A DNA stretch of 64,000 nt from Holothuria scabra (taxonomy: Eukaryota > Echinodermata > Holothuroidea > Aspidochirotida > Holothuriidae). The notes under the pieces are model-generated. The model worked only from the letters and a program-made list of their open reading frames with translations, did not search any database and was not told the origin of the DNA. The translations under genes and the position numbers were made by a program. Positions 12,042 through 24,700 of this stretch are shown here, in pieces (position 1 is the stretch's first letter; the number at the start of each line of letters is the position of its first letter). The DNA lies in NCBI GenBank assembly GCA_037179385.1, contig CM074196.1, forward strand, positions 33,008,486-33,072,485, given 5' to 3'.

Positions 12042-13481
12042 TGATCAAATGTGGCCAGGTCATGAGCATTTCAGGTCTAAAATATGATCCTATTCAGGTA
12101 ACTTACTGAGTTCAGTAAAACTTGTATCTGAGTCCTCCCATCGCAGTGAGTACCGTATATTGCAAGGGTGCTTCCTGACATTGACTTCTTGTAACTGAGA
12201 TCATATATATTTGTACAAGTGTAGGCAATAAAATTTAATTCTTTAACCATTACCTGTTGAACATCAAACAACAAAACAATCCATGACCTGTTTTTCAAAG
12301 AACATTGAAATTGCAGGAAAAGACATTCATTTGAAAGATATTACAAAGCCTTTATGAAATTCCATGACTTTTCTTGGCCAAGAAAATGAAAACAAAATTC
12401 CATGTCTAATATTTCTCCCTGACATTCCAAGCCACACCAGGTTCCCATGCTGCAGTAGCATAGTCAAACTTAATTTACCATAGCAGTGCATTGATGTTTT
12501 TTTTTACCATGCTACAGTTAAGTTTAACAAGATATTTATCACAGCTACTTCTGGTAAATGAAGACTCAAGCGTGAGACCATCAATATTTCAATGAAAAAT
12601 ATTTCCAATAATCTTTTTCTGTTAATAATATAATATATACATATGGCAATAATATTTTTATTATTAATTATTATTTACTTATATTTCCATGATATTGTAT
12701 TAAAATAATTATAATATTTGTTCCATGAACAACTGTTTGCAATATTTTTTGTGTGAGAGTATGTAATCAGTAATTTACTTAAACTGAGAAACTTTTCAGA
12801 CAAAGATATGTCTCTTTTAAAAATTGTTTATTCATGCTAGTGCCGAGTTGTCCAATGACATTACCTTCTGTTCTTTCAAAGATGTATGTATGAAAGGAAT
12901 GCAAATAAAATATACGTACTAAGTGAAGCTGTCAAGTATAAAAACGGTATCTCATTTATGTAAACATAAAATATTTTGCATTAAAAAATATTCCTATTCT
13001 TATCCATATCAGGAAGAAAAATAATTGTGATGTCACTCTAAAATGATTTTAAGTTTAGTCATAACATGTTATAACATTACATGTACTTTCTTGATTTCGA
13101 AGGGTAAAGATTTATCCCCACTGTTCTAGGATTCCTTGCCTTTTTCAGTAGAATGAGTGGCCATACCTTGCAGGTATTACCACTCAGAGGAATCAGAGGA
13201 ATAGATTTTAACTTTACAAATGAAATAAGGCAAAGAAACTGTTGTGTTGCCCTCAGCGAGCAACCATAGAATGGCAAAAAATTGGATCGGGTTTTTTTTT
13301 TTTTTTTTTTAGTGCCACAATATAAAAACTCACTGTCTATTTGAGAAAATCAACTTTTTTAGAATCAGTTAAAAAAAAACGCCTATTCAAAGGCCTAAAC
13401 AGAAGTGAAAGTATGTTCTCTCATAAAAAGACTTGCTAATGAATTTTCAAGATATTTAGCAGATCTCTACTACACGTATTT
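12042..13481. other. Intergenic DNA, CpG-poor in part
   Basis: No gene is recognised. From roughly 12180 to 12540 there is virtually no CpG dinucleotide, in contrast to the flanks. A T-run lies near 13291-13312. Confidence 0.5.
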
Positions 13482-13724
13482 CAGGGCTGAAATTAATCGA
13501 AGGCCATGAAGGCCAAGGCCTTCATATTTTGGTAATGGCCCTCTTACCCTATAAATTTTAATGAGCATCAAGGCCATTAGCCCTCCGTGCCCTACTTGTG
13601 AGGTTATATTGTGGTCACTACAGAATCACTCGTTTAGCTTTAGTGACCTCTCAGTCCACATGACACGCCTTAAAACCTGATGGGAAAATGGCCTTGTCCT
13701 GCTGGGACCTTAATATCAGCCCTG
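13482..13724. mobile_element. hAT-like MITE (CAGGGCTG ends)
   Basis: The termini read CAGGGCTGAAATTAA and TTAATATCAGCCCTG, an inverted repeat of about 15 bp with one or two mismatches. CAGGG starts are typical of hAT elements. The inner 200 bases contain repeated GGCC-rich motifs. The flanking octamers do not match, so the target duplication has decayed or the ends are slightly off. No coding frame. Confidence 0.6.
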
Positions 13725-15352
13725 ATATTTTGTTAAACTGCATCTAGCTAGTCGTGACCATGCATTCAAACTCCCAATAAGTTCAAATCGACTGCAAGCG
13801 AAAATCCCTGCCATTAAACCCGTGACCTCTTACTGATCATGAAGTACCCCTCCCAATCGAAAATGGATACCCAAGTAAATTAGACTGGTGGGGGTGTTTT
13901 AAGAATGAAACGAATCTTCGATGAAAGGATAATGCAATCATCTTAGTTTCATCAATTGTCCTCACACATATAGTCAGATTCGCTATGCCGAGAGAATGTT
14001 TTCGTGTATTTTCCCGGAAGACTCAACACGAGGAACGGTTATAGTGAAAATACCAAATATGAATCAATTCCCTTTGGGTTAGTGTTCCCAGTCATGTTGA
14101 CCCTGACTAGTTCACATTCCATATCACAATTTCAGTAGCGCTTTTTGTCATGTGAAATTCTTGTCCGATAAGTGTGAAATTTTGTACAGAAAACGTCCCC
14201 AGTGGTCCACCGTATTTATCGTCCAAACCACCACGGGAGAATTAAAATAAAATTATTTATTTAACATTCAGCCGACGCTCCACAATTCAAGTAGGAACTT
14301 GTTCAGTTGATCTCGGCTTCTGAGTTCCATAGTTCTTGTCGTCTCTGACCTATAATGCATAAATTTGTGTAAGTCAACTATTTGGAAGGCGTCACGCTTG
14401 ATGCTGGTAAATCATTTCTCTCCGTAACAGTGCCGAAATAGTTGGTTAAATACTAATTTGTGACGGGAGTAGGCTAGGTCACTTCTGCTATCTTTTTGAC
14501 CCACATTCTTGATTTATTTCACACGCAAAGGTAAATTAAACTCATTAGCTTCAACTGGACTGACGAGTGTTGATACAGTACACATGCACAGAGAATCCCT
14601 TGTTCAACGACGTCACCAGTGGCGTTGGAATCAATATGAAAGTGGGGGTGGAGCAATTTTTGGACCATGTACCTCATCCTAGCTACGATGACTAAAGGGT
14701 TATTTTTATGCTAAATTTTTCGCTTTTTCCTACGAGGAGGAACCACCATTTTTTAATGGAAAATTGTAAGCAATTATTCAGTTTTCAAATGTAAATGCGC
14801 AGTGAAAAAGGCGGAAAGATTCATTTTTGACCAGCCATGCTACACGAGACAACAATTCCAGTATATCTATACCCTCTGTATTGATAAGATCTTGACACTT
14901 CAGGAACTAAACAATCTAATTGCACAGACTGCTCAACTGACAGGGTTGAAAGATATCTTATGATAGGTTATATGAGAGCACTTAAGTATGAAGGCCAATA
15001 AGTAACTGCCTGAAAAATATGAAGTCTTGTCCAAAAGACTGTCTGAGCCGAGCGCCACCTTCAGTTGGAACAAGGCGCACAGAAAAATGTGAAGAATAAC
15101 CACTCCTCAGACAGCCGGAAATGACATCTTTCGGGCTTGTAGGTAGTAGATAAGCAGCAGGGGGTAAAAAGATTTTTTTCAGGGGAAAAGGGCAAGCACT
15201 CAAATTTTGCGATTTTTCTTTCAAGTGTGAACACCACCGTATTGGGGACGAAGCGCCCTAAAATTTTTGCCCCCCTTTTTAAACAAATAGTTGTAGATAT
15301 GGAGCTTGTTTTGCAGAAAGTTTGGGATTCTGGGTTTCCTGTATAGGCAATG
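13725..15352. other. Intergenic DNA, no gene seen
   Basis: A single hAT-like end (CAGTGGCGTTGGAATC, near 14620) is present without a visible partner. A 132-codon minus-strand open frame ending at 15061 runs into the transposon at 15353 and is not protein-like. Nothing else is recognised. Confidence 0.5.
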
Positions 15353-16701
15353 TACACTGTTAAAAAATTTCTCTGTAAATTTACATAATTTTTATGGCAA
15401 ATTTTTTTCCAACCAAATAATGTTTTTTTTACAGCCAGACCGTAATCATGAAAAAACATTAAGGGTTTGTTTTTTCTTTACAGTTTTTGCATGTAAATTA
15501 GTTTACAAAAGTCTACTGTAAATCGAATTACAGAATTGTTCTGTTTTGTTTACCTTAATTTTATGTGAATTTACAGCCTACTGTTTTCATTCCCGACGTT
15601 TTAATATTTATTATAATATCGCTTTTTTATCTTTCATATGTTATTACGTAACATACACTTCACCATTACGTAGATCAGGTATTTGCTTATCAACATAATG
15701 TGTCGTTACGAAGTTGTTTTCGATCAAAACATATTTAGGATGCTTTGTTGTCATATTGTTGTCAAGTAGACTGCTATCTCTAGGAACTTTGTAATTGGAA
15801 AGTGACATTTTTTGTACAATATAATAATTGTTTTTAAAATAAATATGACAAAGAATGCAAATACATTGGTTGCAAACATTTCCAGACAAGGTAAACAATA
15901 AGTTTATCACTTCCTGATTAAAAAACGCCAAAGAAGATATTATTCAAAGCAACAGCAATCCTTTTGTTAGGAAAATGCCTACAAAATAAGCTCCACCCAT
16001 TTATGCAAAATGAGATTTACGTCATAAAGTGGTAAATTTACAGACTCTTTCAAGTAAATTTGTGAAACGTTTTGAATTTGCTCCGATCAAGTGCATGAGC
16101 GCCTGTGGCGATGAGTTGACATCAGTATACCAATTGTCAGTGCTCTGAAATGAAGACCTTACAATTTCTTTTTACTTAAAAATGTGTGACAAAACACCAG
16201 TTGTATGATATTTATAATTAAGAACGTAATAACTAAGTATGCTTTTATAATAAATGTAAGTTAATTTTCAAATAGGGCCACAAATTTGCCAAAAATGTTT
16301 TTTTTAAACTGAAACTTCGCAGAACGATGCATGTTATATATTGAAAATTTTCTGGCTATTTCTTATATGTTTGTTTGGGCTTATTTTTGTTTCTTTTTCA
16401 GCTTAAAAACAAAATGAATGTTCGTTAAATGACAGTATATTTATGTGAAATCAGAAAAATACAAAATACTGTTAAAATTTCTGTAAATTTACAGAAAAAG
16501 TTTCACAAAGCAGTAAAATTTGGTTAAAAAAGCAGACAGAAATGGTTTTTCAAATAAACAGAAAATACATGTTAAACAACCTTTTTTTATTGTAGCAATA
16601 CAAAGTGTCTGTAAAGATACAGAAAATCTCTCTTTAAAGTAAAATACAAAAAGTTTAAGTTAAAAAAAGTCTGTAAATTTACAGAAATTTTTAACAGTGT
16701 A
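15353..16701. mobile_element. 1.35-kb non-autonomous DNA transposon (copy 1)
   Basis: The element begins TACACTGTTAAAAAATTTCT and ends AAATTTTTAACAGTGTA, giving inverted repeats of about 30 bp. A second copy with the same ends lies at 44137-45384 in the same orientation, and the copies look well over 90% identical. Copy 1 carries about 105 extra bases (about 16143-16245) that copy 2 lacks. The interior is AT-rich, with recurring TGTAAATTTACA palindromes near the ends and no transposase frame. The flanks fit a TA target. The superfamily is unassigned. Confidence 0.85.
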
Positions 16702-17892
16702 AAAGTTAAATGATTACTGAAGAACCTGCGCTTCCTATATTAAGGGCAAATCTGAGAATAATTACACGACGACTGAACGTCGTTGTTGTAACATAATATT
16801 ATCTAAGGCCTGGGAACTAAGGCTCTCCGATGACGTTTCGAAAGTTTACCAAACTTTGTTGTCCCTTTTAGACAAAGTATTTCAAAAATCAAGAGCTTAC
16901 GTTGGAGAAAATTAAGAATTTTATGTATGAAAGACAATTTATAAAAACAGCAACGTATCTGCCCGTGTCTCTTGATAATGTGGTGTCACATACGGCAAAT
17001 AGCCGAATTTTTCATTTCCAGAGCTCGGAAAAGGTGACCAAACTGATTTATAAGTGAGCACTATTACATAACAAATTGAATTTTGCTTTTTTAAAACAAT
17101 TTATTACAAATGAGGAGTTTGTATTGAAGAGAATTCAGAATTTCATGAAAGTAGAGGGGAAGGATACTTGTGCTCCTCATTTTTTAATGGGAGATGTCGT
17201 CCCCACCCCCACCCCCCCCCCACCCCCGCTTCTTACGCCTATGGACGTCTGCATGGCTTGAAAAAAATTACAACCTATCACAAGGTAGTCGCTGGGTAAG
17301 CTTTACGTGTTAGTATACGTTCGTACAACCTGTTTGGTATAAGCCGTATAAGCTGTTTCTGTAATTCGTGGCGCGCATAGGACTATGGGAAATGTCAAGG
17401 GTCATGGGGGATATACAAACTTCAAGTTCATTGAAATGCGTACAGTACGTAATGCAATGTAATGTTACTACGATAATAAGTTATTTTTAACAACGTCCCA
17501 AATTATCTAGTTTGCATGATGAATGATGAAGAACTTGAAGTAGTGAGAAGTCACCCTGGAAGATTTTCAGAGGTGAAAAGTGCCGTAGAAAGGGACTTTT
17601 TTAGCATTTGTGCAAGATAAAAATCTACCCGGCCTGATAAGCAATAATGTTAATTATTAGATACTATTTTACTAATAATCAAAAACGAATCAGTGATAGG
17701 AACTTATGCTATTTCGATTAACAAACAGAAAACTGTCATGCCTGTTAGCAGTTACCACCAGGGTAACTGGGATTCTGCAGTGTTTAGATTGTTAGACCCC
17801 ATTGAGAGATCATTTGTTTATCCCACGTCCCACCCAGCATCGCTTGCGCACCACGAATTACGGAAACCTTTTTAAACACTTATTTTGCCCCC
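16702..17892. other. Intergenic DNA with C-rich run
   Basis: A C-rich low-complexity tract lies at about 17199-17230. No gene or dispersed repeat is recognised. Confidence 0.5.
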
Positions 17893-18075
17893 ACATTGTA
17901 AACATGTTTAAATTCTAAACACGTGTGTTTGGCTATTAAACACGACATATTTAGCAATAAAATCGTGTCTTAAAATGAAACGTTTATGAATGAGAAACTC
18001 ATGTTCAGTATCTAAATATGTTATCAAAGACAAGCGAGTACGTGTTTAGACTAAACGCGTTTGATTCCTAAACAC
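17893..18075. mobile_element. Small palindromic element with AAACACGTG motifs
   Basis: The segment near 17900-17930 (AAACATGTTTAAATTC then TAAACACGTG) is approximately the reverse complement of that near 18040-18070 (ACGTGTTTAGACTAAACGCG). The middle holds a further inverted pair (AAACACGA / TCGTGTCTT). This looks like a degraded palindromic MITE. Its exact ends are not clear. Confidence 0.4.
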
Positions 18076-18457
18076 CATTTTTAGAGTCAGCGGTCTCAAT
18101 CTTCCCATAGCATTCAGTGAATGTTTCATATTTCCACAAATTGCATTTAACGACCTGAACCTTTGATCTTTGGAGCGATGTAACAGAAATTCACTTCCAC
18201 CCCCCTCAACAACCAAGGAAGAGGGGCACGACTTCTTCACCCTTCCTCAAAAAGAATTTGCAATAAAGATGTTAGCACGGACGGATAACAAACAAAGTTC
18301 CTGCCAAGATAAACCACCCAAAAATAAACATTTAGCACTACTTCTGTCCAAGGGGAAAATCTTGTGCAACTTTGCGTCTCGGATCCTTGAACTAGACAAC
18401 ATTTTCCAGAGTTGGGCGGATGATACCTTCCAATAATGGCAGGTATAACTGCAAGAG

Positions 18458-18509
18458 TTTCGCTTGCCCGGGAGAGGGGTTATATAGGCTCTCTCCCGGG
18501 CAAGCGAAA
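18458..18509. repeat. Perfect 19-bp GC-rich hairpin
   Basis: TTTCGCTTGCCCGGGAGAG at 18458-18476 is followed by a 14-base loop containing TATATA and then by its exact reverse complement at 18491-18509. The stem is much more GC-rich than its surroundings. It is too short to be an ordinary microRNA precursor (usual stems are about 30 bp with mismatches). No wider inverted repeat surrounds it. Confidence 0.9.
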
Positions 18510-20392
18510 TTCCTACTGTTATTTTCTCCCCCTACTGATTACCTACTTTGGCTCACGTGGTCTGTCATCTTTCAACATGTAAATTTTCCCGTGAATCTTG
18601 TAATAAAGAGAAACTTTGTTAGCATTAATAACCCCCAAGAATATCTAATACCGTAGATACATGGGTACTTAATCTCACCCCAAACGCACACACATACACA
18701 CACCTTACGTACGCACACATACATACACACACTTTCAGGATAGCGCGAGGGCGTGTTTCAAATGGACGGTCGAATATCATTTCGAAATACACTCGCTTTT
18801 TTTCCACTACTTCAATAAATAGAGGGCGCATCCCCTTTTTTGTACTTTCTCAAAAGCTTATATCAAAATGAGTAAGGTAACAAAATAATGTTGAAAGCCG
18901 AATTATTCCATACTCTGCGTAAGAAACCAGACATTTCCTGGCACCCTTAAGAGGGTCCTGGGTGTGTGATTTTTCCCAGGACGAATGGATCCAATAACAA
19001 TTTGTATCTTATCACTTGACGTTAATACCCATACCTTTGACCTAATAGCCTAACCTTCGCCCTCACCTGGGTCGCGTGAGTCAACTCACCTTTTCAAAAC
19101 TTTTGTACACTTTTTACTTTAATTTTACTGTCCCTTTTTAACAGTTTACCTGGAATCCTTTCACTGTAAAACTACATTTCTTGTTAACAGTGTAGTTTTT
19201 TCGCTTTCTTTTTCTTCCACTCTTTTAAACACACACTATACTAATCATACAAAAGTGCGATTTAATTCCTGTTGATTCCTGACCGCGTTCATAAGTCCCC
19301 TTGCCCCACAGTTCCACTGTTCTCAAACACAAATACAGCGCCCAATAACAAATAAATGTTACTAACTCTTCAACATATTTTGTTATAAAAGTCATCCGAC
19401 ATGAATGTTTAAATAATTAACTGCATTACGTCGTTTTATTCTCATTCGAACCCAGTAGTATTCAATTCACAGAAGACGGTATATCAAACTAGTCACCCGG
19501 CTTCCCTTATTCTCCGCATCTCACTTCAACTTTCCCTTTTCTTCCATTGTTATTAAACATACACTATACTAATTCAGAGTGTAGCCCTAATTTCCTGTTA
19601 TATTCCTACTACATGCAGAAATCGACAAAGGCAGTTTAAAGACTTAACTAACATACTAACAAGGTACAGACTAAACAAGCTTTCCCTGTGCACTCAAAAA
19701 CTAGCGAGCGATACGAAAGCGCTGCCTCGGACAGACTGATATGATTGGTCGGTAATCTATATGATCACTGCCATGACTATCGTGCATGTTAACACAGCTT
19801 TGTAGATTTATATGTTTGTGCATTTGAAAGCCACACGTATTCCATGCTGCTCACTTCTATACACAGCGTTGCCCAAATCAGTCACGGAAGAGTCGCACTC
19901 CCTCTCTCGAAGGAAGAATATTTTTTCATCTTCTCCGTTCACGATATTCGTTCGAAATCGGATTTTGTGGAATTATTTCTCTCGAGGTACGACATGTAAT
20001 CAAAGCTTGTCGGTGAGAGTTGCAAGACCACTTCTGCCCAACGTATATTATTTATATAGATATATTAGTTTCACTAGCGTATACAATTATTTTACAGGCC
20101 ATGTACATGTTCAAATGGAAAACAAAAAAAATGATTTCAGATTTTGAATGTCTTCGCTGTTTTCGTAGTTTTGTGTAAAACATTAGGAAGAAGGTGTTCT
20201 TTTTGTGAACACGGTACGGCAGAAAGAATTTGCCAGAAACACCTCAAGGCGACTTGAACCTGGGTCTTAGTAAATTGAAAAGTGAAATGAAGTTTATTCA
20301 AAGATGAAAACTGCCATAGTTCATCTACAACATTCAATTAGTGTGTGATTATACAGGAAAACCTATATACATCGACCAGCACTTTTGTCGAA
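18510..20392. other. Upstream region of the Ly6-like gene
   Basis: A CA/TACA-rich microsatellite lies at about 18686-18732. Near 19180 there is a TTGTTAACAGTGTAG end like that of the 15353 element. TATA-like runs occur near 20048-20066, but no promoter can be assigned. A TTATACAG at 20349-20356 could be a splice acceptor for a 5' untranslated exon, which would place the real promoter further upstream. Confidence 0.35.
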
Positions 20393-20755
20393 ATGGGGAG
20401 ATTATGGCGAAATGTGAAGATAGGTTGGAAACAAATTCTGACGACGGTTTTATTTTATTTTCTGTTTTTACCCTGTTTGATAGGGCTAACTTTGGCGCAC
20501 ACTGCCAACATGGTAACAGCCCTAGATGCCTTTACAACGGAACTCTCGACTGTCTTCCCAAGAAGAAATCTTTATTCCCCCAACCTGGATCAGAATGAAG
20601 CGATTGAGTGCTATAAATGCGGTGCTTACAGGCACCGGGACGGCGACGATTTTGAGAAAAAATACAAAGAGTGCAAAGACTTAGACACATCCAGAGCAGA
20701 AATAGAGACTTGCCCCGTCATTTTAGCTGGAGAATTAACCAACGCAACATGTAGG
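20393..20755 (+). CDS. Ly6/uPAR (three-finger) GPI-anchored protein, exon 1
   Basis: This exon encodes residues 1-121. The ATG at 20393 sits in a good Kozak context (A at -3, G at +4) and is the first ATG of the frame. A hydrophobic signal segment spans about residues 16-35, followed by a 36-residue linker. The Ly6 domain starts at ECYKC (Cys73, Cys76) and continues with Cys94, Cys107 and Cys120; NAT at 117-119 is an N-glycosylation sequon. The exon ends AGG|GTAAGT in phase 0. Ly6/uPAR proteins fold as disulfide-held three-finger domains on the outer membrane face and act as receptors, ligands or ion-channel modulators; which role applies here cannot be told. No paralogue lies in the window. 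Confidence 0.85.
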
Positions 20756-20899
20756 GTAAGTTGAACGTTTTTATCTCTTAGCGCTCCCAGGTAACAAACC
20801 TTAAGGCCCCATATTGGCCCATTTAATTTTGCTCCAAGGATTAGTACGGGACAATATTGGTACCCCACATGCATAAGGGGTATAATGCGGTTCACCAAT

Positions 20900-21468
20900 A
20901 CTTTCCCCACACAACAGTTTTCAACAAATGTCTAAGTATCTCATATAGGTCGTAAGGGTCATGTGGGCATACCCGTATGAACCCCTTATTAATCCCAGTT
21001 TCAAAACTATGTGGACTCTTGATGGGACAGGATATGGGCCCTAAGGATCCCACGTGCAAATTTTACCCTGGTTGTATCTCACTTAGTAATGGGGGCTCAG
21101 TTATTTTTGGCACCGTATGTGAGACAGTGGTTAAAGAAGCCTATTTGGGGAAGTAAGAAAAGGATATTAACATTGCTCAAGTCTCAAAACGGTCAGGCAC
21201 AAGAATAAAAAAAAACCCATTGGAAAATGCGTGAAGTGTACCGTTAGTCTTCGTGGCCATTTTAAATTCAATAGACTTATACTAAAAATAAAATAGAGCA
21301 AATGACTAAACGTTCGCGGGGACTCAGGCGAATGTATCTGAACGCGTGCCTAAACAGCGTCCAGGTGCATTTAGCTTTCTGACCGAACCGGACTTTTCCA
21401 TGTCCCTGTGAAAGTGCAATACTCATAGGACTACTATAGGAATGTATCATTCCACCTTTACCCTAGAT
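20900..21468. other. Intron DNA, no repeat recognised
   Basis: I see no coding signal or named repeat in this part of the intron. Confidence 0.5.
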
Positions 21469-21506
21469 ATGGAAGTACTACTTCTACACCTAGGTAGTAC
21501 TTCCAT
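21469..21506. repeat. Perfect 13-bp inverted repeat
   Basis: ATGGAAGTACTAC at 21469-21481 and its exact reverse complement at 21494-21506 flank a 12-base loop. It lies 5 bases from the MITE at 21512. The sequence ATGGAAGTACTAC also occurs near 59247. Confidence 0.85.
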
Positions 21507-21511
21507 GCCTA

Positions 21512-21734
21512 TTCCGGGAGAAAATTCCAGTTGAAACCTGTTGAACAGATTTTAACAGGTACAACAGGTAATTGGAAACAAAATCAACAAGTTTTGACAG
21601 GATTTTAACAGGTACCAGCAGGAACCTGTTAGCTTTTTCGGTTGACTTTCATCACTCCAAAAGGTAATCGGAACATTGCCTGTTTATACCCATTGGAATT
21701 TCAACAGGTCTCAACAGGAATTTTCTCCTGGGAA
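21512..21734. mobile_element. 223-bp MITE with AACAGGT internal repeats
   Basis: The left end TTCCGGGAGAAAATTCC...GTTGAAACCTGTTGAA is the inverted copy of the right end TTTCAACAGGTCTCAACAGG...TTCTCCTGGGAA over about 33 bp with few mismatches. The interior repeats AACAGGT many times in direct orientation. No coding frame. Confidence 0.75.
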
Positions 21735-24700
21735 ACCATCAGTCCGTTAAAGCGGCAATAAGAATTTGTTTTTATATTTTTTTTTCACAACTTTAATCCT
21801 GCTCAACAATCAACTATTAAGAATGATCTGTCATGTTTTGTCGCGCTTGTTTGCAGTCTTGCAACTGTGTGGATTTTTTACTCGACATATATACAGACAT
21901 TTTGATCGAACATTATTCAACAAAAATTGAACCTTACTTCTACCTGTCCTGCAAGGCCTCTTTTGTTTCTAAATTTTGTTAAACAATCACTTCAGAAGGA
22001 GAAACGATATGCTGGAACACAAGGTTCATGTTCTCTGTCACAAACACTGATTGCGCCTTTAAAGTTTAAAGTGTCGGTTACTAATTTTAGCCGACCTAGT
22101 CTTGGAGCACCTATCCGAAATCTGGGGAATGATTCATTAAATAAGTACGGAACATATTTGAAACAAACTAATTTTTATCCCAACATAGTCGCGTTTAAAG
22201 TATGCATGAGGAGGATAGCTTTGTGAAATGTCATGTTAAAAGCGTTGAAGATGTTTAAAGTTATTCACGTTAGAGACATCCATCTACTACAGTGGCGGGA
22301 GGAATGTTTAAGCACCAGTACAATACCTATGTTTGTAATCGAGGTCTATGAAACTTGTAGTTATTTGTGTAACTTGTCATTATTTTATGATGTTGCCCCT
22401 TCGGTAAATTTAAAATCTGAGCCAATCATCATTTAAAATCCTTTACCGCACCTAAGCTCGTGGCAAAAACATGTTATAGTGACCCACGTGGCAGGGCATA
22501 CCCCTTGCCACATAGCACCCCTCTTCCCTTGTTTGAATTTTTATCCTGCAAACATCCACTCAGCTTCTCCCTGGTCCTCTTTGAAACTGTTTTATTTCAT
22601 CTATCATGTGCAGACATCTCGTTGTTTGATCATCTGCCACAGATATGAAAATTTCGGTTCACGTTGAAGCCTTCTGATGGTGAACTGGTTTAGATTCACT
22701 TGGTGAAGCTTATGACTGTGTTTTAATTTTATTTTTGAAAAGTGGTGACTCACATTGTGCCTTGCCAAAACTGGCTAAGCCAGTGCCCCTTACCGTCGGT
22801 CCTCTGTTTCCCGTGGATCCCCCTACTATACAGACGAGGACTATCCAGGGTTTTACACAAGAATCTAATTTATTCAGGGAAATTCGAAGCCACAATGGGG
22901 TTAGGGCTTTTAGGGAAATTTTATTTAAAACTGTGAAAGTGTTAAATTATGAAGTCCAAGTATTCAGTAAACATAAAGTTTTTAGTGCATAGGCACATTG
23001 GAACCGCCTGTAAAGAAAAAGTGATGACGACATTGGAAGGATTTCAGATTCTCCCTTCCCCGAGGTTTGTTTTAATTGTTTATAACAATTTATTTACTGG
23101 TGGTTACAAGATATATTCAATTAGTAAATAAAATGAAGTACTTGTGCATCATATTAAATATTTCTTGAAATCAAAATATGGCCTCTTCATAACAGTATAG
23201 ATAATTCTCATGTGACGCAATAGGAGCTTTTCAAGTGGCGTATTTCAGCTACAGTATGTCTGAGGGCAACCTACGTATGTACATATATGCTTGCCCGTTA
23301 TACAAGGCAGTTGCTAACCCCTTATAGTTGTGATGAAATTGAAAAATATCCATACACAAATCCGGTTACCATGTAAGTAATCCTGATACTTGTCGACCAT
23401 TTTTGAGGTCCATCGTATCATTTCTTTCGTCTAGCCTATCCGTACCGTAAACAGTTGTATTCAATTCAAATCCCGTACTTAATATTAAGCTGAGTTTGAT
23501 GGACTTAAGAATTGTCAACAGTCAAATATGGTCTTGTTATGAAAGTTGCTGCTAAAATAAGGCTGATGGACCACAGTAATTTCTCACCATATAACCCGGC
23601 TGCCGCGGATTCATGCATATGAGCGTATTCCGTGAAGCAACACATCTTAGTTACGGTAATTTATCCAGGGATCTCCCTCGTGATTCAGAGACGGGATACG
23701 AAATTTTATCTCATCCATCTACCCAGTGAATTTTCTTCGTTTATTACTTGTAAGTTATTTTTAAATAGTGTTCTTTATACGCAATACTGTATTTGCAATA
23801 AAGACAACGTTAATGGTAACCACAACACAATTTCCAAAATTTAGAATAAAGTGCAAATTTTCATGCATATGTACCATCCGTTTAAAATTATCTATTTTGC
23901 CTGAAGCCCTATACTGAACTATTCCGTCTCCCGGTGTAAATGCAAAAACGTTTGTGTCACATAATTATCAAGGCCCAAGATCGGAACCACGGAGCAATGT
24001 AATGGAAAGAGAGATATTCTTATACTGAACTAGATTGAGTTACGCATGTTTACCTGTTAATTGCTATACATGCACTAGAGGTTTAAAGCAACCTAATTAC
24101 TGTAGTATGAACACGACCCATAATTTTGCCAATATTTGATTCTATTTGGTTTAAAGTTGGCTATATTCTGTTCAAAAAGGAGCCGGTCATGTTCAATTTT
24201 AAAAAATTTAGTTTTATTTGACGTAATTCCGGTCCGAGTCCTTATGGAAAAGAGTTCTATCGAAGTCAATGCGAGTGGAACAACGGGAGTATTGAATCAT
24301 TTCGCAATTTTATGCAAAGCTGTTGGACTTCGATGCTTCAAATCTTCGAGAGAGTAGCCTAGTATCCGTCTTCACTCTGTTTTAAATTTAATATACTGCA
24401 CTGTGCTCGTATGTTACAAGAATGCAATACTACCCAGTACTGTCCCAGAAATTCCATAGTGCCAAGTAAACTGTGTGGTAAAGGAAAAATGCAATAACCG
24501 CAATTTCAATAAGTGTCCATACATGTATCGGATTTATGGACAGATATCTTAAAAAATTAAATATGACGTCACAGAACACAAAGCGTGCCCCCATCAAGCC
24601 GGAGGCAAGCCCTTATTAATTTGTTGCAACTTGCACGAACAAAATGCAGGCTGCTCGACTGCTAGAGTGCCGTACTGCCGGTCCAATCTTATAATGTGCG

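Noticed and set aside
15061..15459. 132-codon minus-strand frame
   Set aside because: It runs from unique DNA into the non-coding transposon at 15353, so it is not a conserved protein.
19812..20147. 111-codon plus-strand frame upstream of the Ly6 gene
   Set aside because: No motif, no splice context, low-complexity tail; length is expected by chance.
20341..20598. Overlapping 85-codon frame across Ly6 exon 1
   Set aside because: A shadow frame. The neighbouring frame carries the signal peptide, the Cys pattern and the phase-matched donor.
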